Below are positions 59,960 through 64,000 of a stretch of DNA of 64,000 bases, piece after piece (the first letter of the stretch is position 1; every line of letters starts with the position of its first letter). Made by a program: the position numbers and the translations under genes. Origin of the DNA: an uncultured Ruminococcus sp. (GTDB lineage: Bacteria > Bacillota > Clostridia > Oscillospirales > Ruminococcaceae); contig CAJTLC010000013.1 of assembly GCA_910576995.1 (NCBI GenBank), positions 29,428-93,427 on the forward strand, in the 5' to 3' direction. The notes beneath the pieces are model-generated. The model ran no database searches and was not told where the DNA came from. It was given only the letters and a program-made list of their open reading frames with translations.

Positions 59960-60943
59960 ATGAAAAAAATATATGGCAACGAGTACTTGCTCGGCACATT
60001 GAGCAGCATGATAGAAAGCGGCAGAACCGCGCATTCAATCATATTTTACGGTGAAAAAGGCAGCGGCAGAAAGCTTATGGCGCAAAGTTATACGGCGCGG
60101 CTTCTCTGCGAATCTCCCGTTCACGGCGAACCGTGCGGAATTTGCCGTTCATGTAAAAATGTAAATTCTGGTTCTCATCCGGACGTTATTTATGTTCCAA
60201 AAGAGGGTAAGCTGGAGAGTTATTCCGTAAAAACTGCCCGCGCCGTTATAAACGACGCATTTGTCAAACCCAATAATAATAAAGGAATAAAGGTTTATAT
60301 CTTCGCCGACTGCCGCGATATGAGCGTAATTACGCAGAATACGCTGCTTAAACTTATTGAAGAGCCTCCTGAATACGCTTATTTTATATTTACTGCGGAA
60401 TCAAAATATGAATTTTTGCCGACAATAATTTCGCGTTGTATTTGTCTGGGAGTTTCGCCTTGCTCCGAATCCGACGCAGTTCGCGCGCTTACCGAAAGCG
60501 GATTCGGAAAAGAGGAGATCGCCGCCGCAGTTTCATGTTTTCACGGTAATATAGGCAGATGTACGGATTATATAGTCGACGAGGAACTTCGCGCGCATGT
60601 GGATTTGACAAAACGCGTCGCAGATAGTATAATAAAGAGAGACGAGTATTCTCTTAATGCTTCGTTTTATTCTATAGGAAGCAATCGAACGAATATACGT
60701 GAAATTTTATCCATGATGGACAGGCTTGTCCGTGACGCCGCAGTGCTTTCGCAGGACAGCGAAGCGAAAACCGTTGGCTGCTGCCGAGAAGCTGCTGTAA
60801 AGCTTGCGGAAATAATTACGGCGTATCAGGCTGTAAACGTCCATAACGTCATTGAAAAGGCGCGCGTCGCTGTAGACGCTAACATCAGCGCGCCCCTCGT
60901 GCTTGCGGCGTTGTGCGCGGAAATTATGAATATTACGAGTTGA
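59960..60943 (+). CDS. holB: DNA polymerase III delta' subunit
   Basis: About 327 aa. RuvB-like clamp-loader fold with zinc Cys set C..CGICRSCKNV and SGSHPDVIYV, then LLKLIEEPPEYAYFIFTAE and TIISRCICLGV. The P-loop is GEKGSGRK, degenerate as expected for the delta' subunit. The ATG follows ATGAGG; start chosen 4 codons inside the longest frame. Confidence 0.92.
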   Translation: MKKIYGNEYLLGTLSSMIESGRTAHSIIFYGEKGSGRKLMAQSYTARLLCESPVHGEPCGICRSCKNVNSGSHPDVIYVPKEGKLESYSVKTARAVINDAFVKPNNNKGIKVYIFADCRDMSVITQNTLLKLIEEPPEYAYFIFTAESKYEFLPTIISRCICLGVSPCSESDAVRALTESGFGKEEIAAAVSCFHGNIGRCTDYIVDEELRAHVDLTKRVADSIIKRDEYSLNASFYSIGSNRTNIREILSMMDRLVRDAAVLSQDSEAKTVGCCREAAVKLAEIITAYQAVNVHNVIEKARVAVDANISAPLVLAALCAEIMNITS

Positions 60944-60975
60944 ATCTAAAGGTATATTCACTTGTGCGGTGTTAT

Positions 60976-61040
60976 GCAAGGGGGACGCTGTCCCCCCTGC
61001 ACCCCTCTGCATAAGGGACTCAGTCCCTTATGAATCCCAA
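60976..61040. repeat. Double-hairpin intergenic repeat, copy 2
   Basis: GGGGGAC/GTCCCCC (60980-60996 region) then CATAAGGGACT/AGTCCCTTATG (61010-61032), then GAATCCCAATA. Same order and spacing as 6257-6320, with a compensatory T-A to A-T change in hairpin 2. Between holB and ricT. A weaker AAGGGT/ACCCTT hairpin follows at about 61078-61104. Confidence 0.85.
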
Positions 61041-61163
61041 TATTTTGACAGGGACGATAAGTACCGCTCTTTATACAAGGGTTCAGGTGGATAGCACCCT
61101 TATATAACGCAGCATAGTAAATATAACTATGGCTCGACTGATAATTCTAAACGGGAGTATTAT

Positions 61164-62030
61164 ATGAAAGAAATTGTAGGTATAAGATTTAAAAAAGTCG
61201 GAAAAATATATTATTTTTCCCCGAACGGACTGAAACTTGAAATAGGCGATCACGCTATTGTAGAGACTGTTCGCGGCGTTGAATGCGGCGAAGTTGTTAT
61301 TGCTAACCGCGAAATTGATGATAATGCAATATCTTCACCGCTGAAATCCATAATCAGGCGCGCTGATGAAAACGATATGAAAGTCGTTGAAAAAAATAAA
61401 GTGCGCGAAAGGGAAGCTTTCAAGATATGCGAGGAAAAAATTGCGCTGCGTAAGCTGAAAATGAATCTGATCGATGTAGAATGCACGTTCGACAATAATA
61501 AGCTGCTGTTTTATTTTACAGCGGAAAACCGCATAGATTTCCGCGAACTGGTCAAAGATCTCGCAGCCGTGTTCCGCACAAGAATTGAACTTCGGCAGAT
61601 AGGCGTTCGTGATGAAGCGAAAATTCTCGGCGGTCTCGGAATATGCGGCAGAGAATTCTGCTGTAAGGCTCATATGGGAGATTTCAACCCCGTGTCTATT
61701 AAAATGGCGAAAGAGCAGGGGCTTTCCCTTAATCCCACGAAAATTTCGGGTACTTGCGGCAGATTGATGTGCTGTCTGAAAAACGAGCAGCCCGCTTACG
61801 AATCGCTTTTGAAGATAACCCCAAAGGTCGGCGCGCTTGTTGTAACTCCCGACGGCGATAAGGGAAAAGTAGTTGACGCTAATCTGATAACCGGCAAGCT
61901 TCGCGTTAAAACCGAAAAATCCGAAGTCCCGGCAACATTCGACCGCAGCGAGTTAAAGCTGCTCAAAGATGTGGAGATAAAGCTGAACAGGGACGAGATG
62001 CGCGCGCTGAAAAATCTTGAGGATAAATAA
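61164..62030 (+). CDS. ricT: RicT (YaaT/PSP1-family) Fe-S protein
   Basis: 288 aa. PSP1 core with the Cys set GICGREFCCKAHMGDF, GTCGRLMCCLKNE. RicT with RicA/RicF forms a Fe-S complex that tunes RNase Y in B. subtilis; the order holB-ricT is also conserved there. It overlaps queH by 1 bp. Confidence 0.93.
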   Translation: MKEIVGIRFKKVGKIYYFSPNGLKLEIGDHAIVETVRGVECGEVVIANREIDDNAISSPLKSIIRRADENDMKVVEKNKVREREAFKICEEKIALRKLKMNLIDVECTFDNNKLLFYFTAENRIDFRELVKDLAAVFRTRIELRQIGVRDEAKILGGLGICGREFCCKAHMGDFNPVSIKMAKEQGLSLNPTKISGTCGRLMCCLKNEQPAYESLLKITPKVGALVVTPDGDKGKVVDANLITGKLRVKTEKSEVPATFDRSELKLLKDVEIKLNRDEMRALKNLEDK

Positions 62031-62653
62031 TGCAGAAGATAAATTACGGCAGAATGCTTGATGAAAAGTTGGCTGAACTTGAAAAAAATGGCGAAAAACC
62101 GTCGCTTCTGCTTCATGCCTGCTGTGCGCCGTGCAGCAGTCATACGCTTCTGTTTCTTTACGGGCGATTTGATATTACAGTATATTTCTGCAACCCGAAC
62201 ATTGCGCCCGAATCCGAATATGAATATCGGAAAAACGAGCTGAAACGGCTTATTGCGGAATTGCAGCTTGACGTGAAGATGATCGACGAAGATTACGATC
62301 CGTCGCCGTTTTACAAACTTGCGGCAGGTCTGGAAAATATTCCCGAAAGGGGAGAGCGGTGCATGAGATGCATAGAATATCGGCTGCGAAAAACAGGGAT
62401 TCTTGCGGCTGAATCGGGATTTGATTATTTTACGACTACTTTGACTATCAGTCCGCACAAAGATCATGAGTTTATTAATTCATGCGGCGGAAAACTGGCT
62501 GAAGAACTGGGTGTGAAGTATCTCTTTTCGGATTTCAAAAAGCACGACGGCTATAAGCATTCTATTGAACTTTCGCGCACATATAATCTTTATCGTCAAA
62601 ATTACTGCGGATGTATATATAGCAAGAGAGTGAGTGAGAGTGAAAATGGCTAA
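62030..62653 (+). CDS. queH: Epoxyqueuosine reductase QueH
   Basis: 207 aa. DUF208 motifs: LLLHACCAPCSSH at residue about 25, CNPNIAPESEY, GERCMRCIEYRL, and C-terminal NYCGCIYS. It does the last step of queuosine formation in tRNA. It overlaps ricT and ybaK. Confidence 0.93.
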   Translation: MQKINYGRMLDEKLAELEKNGEKPSLLLHACCAPCSSHTLLFLYGRFDITVYFCNPNIAPESEYEYRKNELKRLIAELQLDVKMIDEDYDPSPFYKLAAGLENIPERGERCMRCIEYRLRKTGILAAESGFDYFTTTLTISPHKDHEFINSCGGKLAEELGVKYLFSDFKKHDGYKHSIELSRTYNLYRQNYCGCIYSKRVSESENG

Positions 62654-63122
62654 AGAATTGAAAACGAACGCCATGAGATTTCTTGACAAAAATAAGATCG
62701 CCTATACGATTCAGACGTATCAGTGCGATGAATTCATCGACGGCATTCATACTGCCGAGCAGCTTGGGCAGCCTTTGGAGGAGACGTTCAAAACGCTGGT
62801 CGCTCACGGAAAATCGGGGGAATATTACTGCTTTCTGATTCCCGTGGCAATGGAGCTCGATTTGAAAAAGGCGGCGAAAAGCGTTGGTGAAAAATCCGTG
62901 GAACTTATCCATGTAAAAGATATAACTAAAATTACGGGTTACGTTCGCGGCGGATGTACGCCGATAGGCATGAAGAAGCAGTTCAGAACAGTTATTCACC
63001 AAACGGCTGTGCAACTGGATTTATTCTACATAAGCGGCGGCAGGATAGGAACGCAGATCAGGCTTTCTCCGACTGCTCTTGCCGATGCGATCAGGGCAAA
63101 ATTTGAGGATATTATACAATAA
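62646..63122 (+). CDS. ybaK: Cys-tRNA(Pro)/Cys-tRNA(Cys) deacylase (YbaK/EbsC)
   Basis: 158 aa, standard length. KTNAMRFLDKNKIAYTIQTY, ETFKTLVAHGKSG, and GYVRGGCTPIGMKKQ. It clears mischarged tRNA. GAGAGTGAAA lies before the ATG, within the end of queH. Confidence 0.93.
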   Translation: MAKELKTNAMRFLDKNKIAYTIQTYQCDEFIDGIHTAEQLGQPLEETFKTLVAHGKSGEYYCFLIPVAMELDLKKAAKSVGEKSVELIHVKDITKITGYVRGGCTPIGMKKQFRTVIHQTAVQLDLFYISGGRIGTQIRLSPTALADAIRAKFEDIIQ

Positions 63123-63159
63123 AAAACAGGCTTCCCGAATTTATGGGAAGCCTGTTTTT
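63122..63159. terminator. Bidirectional terminator
   Basis: AAAAACAGGCTTCCC/GGGAAGCCTGTTTTT, 15-bp stem, between convergent ybaK and hsp20. Confidence 0.92.
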
Positions 63160-63178
63160 AATCTATATTATCTTTTGC

Positions 63179-63607
63179 TCACTTGATTTCCAGACGTTTT
63201 GCAACGGGTTCCTGCGGAGCTTTTTTCGGAAGTTCGATAGTGAGAATTCCGTTTTTGTATTCTGCGGAAATCTCATCGGCGTTCACATCGGAAATTCCGA
63301 AGCTGCGCTTGTAAGTTCCGCAAGTGCGTTCGCGGCGTATATATTTGCCGTCGTCGCTCTTGTTTTCGCATTCAGATTTTTTCTCCGCGGAAATAACGAG
63401 GTAATCGCCATTTATATCAAGCTTGATATCCTCTTTTTCGAATCCGGGAAGCTCGGATTCCATAACGTATTTATCGCCTGCGTCCCTGATATCGGTTCTG
63501 CAAGTGTTGACGGGCATACTGCCGCTGAAGAAGTCCTTGTCGAAATCGTCAAGAACGTTGAAAAGATTGAAAGCGCTGCGTGTGAAAGGCGTCATACCGT
63601 ACATCAT
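63179..63607 (-). CDS. Small heat shock protein Hsp20
   Basis: 142 aa. Alpha-crystallin domain (about 38-140): DKYVMESELPGFEKEDIKLDINGDYLVISAEK, KRSFGISDVNADEISAEYKNGILTIELPKK. Holdase chaperone. AGGAGG start. A CIRCE site lies about 190 bp upstream. Confidence 0.93.
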   Translation of the reverse strand: MMYGMTPFTRSAFNLFNVLDDFDKDFFSGSMPVNTCRTDIRDAGDKYVMESELPGFEKEDIKLDINGDYLVISAEKKSECENKSDDGKYIRRERTCGTYKRSFGISDVNADEISAEYKNGILTIELPKKAPQEPVAKRLEIK

Positions 63608-63800
63608 AATAAATTCCTCCTGAAATAACTCTCTTAAATTAGTCCTGAATCAGCGGAATATCGCATGATTCCATTTTAGTGTATGTGATTTTCCGAATTA
63701 TATTCATTCTCCATCGGAATCATCCCTTTCCTTTTGATGATTATATAATAATCCTGTTTTATGTTTGGATTATCAACGTTTTGTGAAAGAATAATGAAAA
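63608..63800 (-). other. Leader region of hsp20
   Basis: No gene of usual size. On the minus strand a tiny ORF MENEYNSENHIH follows AAAGGAAAGGG; coding status is doubtful. TATATAATC motifs are present but no clear -35. Confidence 0.3.
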
Positions 63801-63850
63801 TTAGCACTCTCTTACATCGAGTGCTAACAGTCGACAAGAGGGAGTGCTAA
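63801..63850. promoter_or_regulatory. CIRCE operator plus a third half-site
   Basis: TTAGCACTC-9 nt-GAGTGCTAA (63801-63827) is perfect; a further GAGTGCTAA half lies at 63842-63850. On the minus strand it follows a possible promoter (TTGTTT..16 bp..TATATT) for hsp20. Confidence 0.9.
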
Positions 63851-63887
63851 TTATTAAAAGAAATGCTGAAAATATATAAAAATTATA

Positions 63888-63916
63888 TTGACAAACAAAA
63901 CTTTTTGATGTATACT
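63888..63916 (+). promoter_or_regulatory. Promoter reading out of the window
   Basis: TTGACA, 17 bp, TATACT. Faces a gene or RNA beyond 64000. Confidence 0.7.
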
Positions 63917-63977
63917 TATATTTAATATCTTACAGGCTCTAAGACGAAAGACCAGCTATAAAAAGTCAATACCCAAA

Positions 63978-64000
63978 ATGAAAAAAATCAAGAAAAATTT
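63978..64000 (+). CDS. Possible start of a truncated gene
   Basis: ATG with Lys/Ile-rich codons (MKKIKKN) to the window edge, resembling a signal peptide start. No clear ribosome site. Uncertain. Confidence 0.25.

Overview
The window looks like a chromosomal segment of a cellulosome-forming Ruminococcus-type member of the Oscillospiraceae (Firmicutes), close in style to R. flavefaciens. The clues are four secreted proteins with type-I dockerins (one of them a GH74 xyloglucanase, one a PL11 rhamnogalacturonan lyase), a GTP-type PEP carboxykinase, an [FeFe]-hydrogenase maturase, dipicolinate synthase genes, a T-box leader, CIRCE operators and consensus sigma-A promoters with strong Shine-Dalgarno sites. 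I see no rRNA, tRNA, CRISPR array, transposase or phage gene. The assignment rests on gene content only.

Layout. 46-6199: a dockerin protein of unknown function, then a convergent minus-strand run nadA-hydE-U32-like-cysE-cysS. 6469-20415: a large minus-strand branched-chain amino acid region, leuA (T-box), ilvB-ilvN-ilvC (own promoter, Val/Ile-rich leader peptide and attenuator), then ilvD-small membrane protein-leuC-leuD-acidic protein-leuB-DUF815 ATPase-ilvA-ridA. 20453-25862: Uma2 and TM2 proteins, AIM24 and WalJ-like proteins, rlmH, and a NatAB-like ABC exporter whose promoter is bracketed by an inverted repeat next to an XRE regulator. 26219-38079: an eight-gene plus-strand operon with a very large solute-binding protein, two pairs of carbohydrate-type permeases, an NHL/TPR protein, a YIP1 protein and a DUF5696 protein, with no ATPase. 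38329-46747: a cytidylate kinase-like protein, pckG, a SLOG/XRE divergent pair, a stand-alone trpB2, a RING/DUF2628 plus CPBP protease pair, and a coiled-coil protein. 46833-51110: coaD, dpaAB, and CIRCE-controlled groES-groEL. 51444-57748: three dockerin proteins (GH74, PL11, CAP domain). 58075-63122: a sigma-region-4 protein, a PLP decarboxylase, holB, ricT, queH and ybaK. 63179-64000: hsp20 with CIRCE sites and the start of something truncated by the window edge.

How the genes fit together. The ilv/leu set encodes the whole path from pyruvate and threonine to the keto acids of Val, Leu and Ile, apart from the transaminase. It is controlled by two different attenuation devices lying within about 2.5 kb of each other, and RidA sits next to IlvA, whose reactive enamine product it disposes of. 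The dockerin proteins would plug into a cellulosome attacking xyloglucan and pectin. The large ABC operon probably takes up or senses a carbohydrate or peptidoglycan-derived ligand.

The most unusual item is a family of intergenic long-hairpin elements: five copies (25593-25755, 38123-38282, 43573-43732, 51122-51284, 58136-58298), each 160 or 163 bp. They have three unrelated sets of self-complementary arms but the same central core, and the apical stem covaries among copies. A second two-copy double-hairpin repeat (6257-6320 and 60976-61040) shows a compensatory base change.
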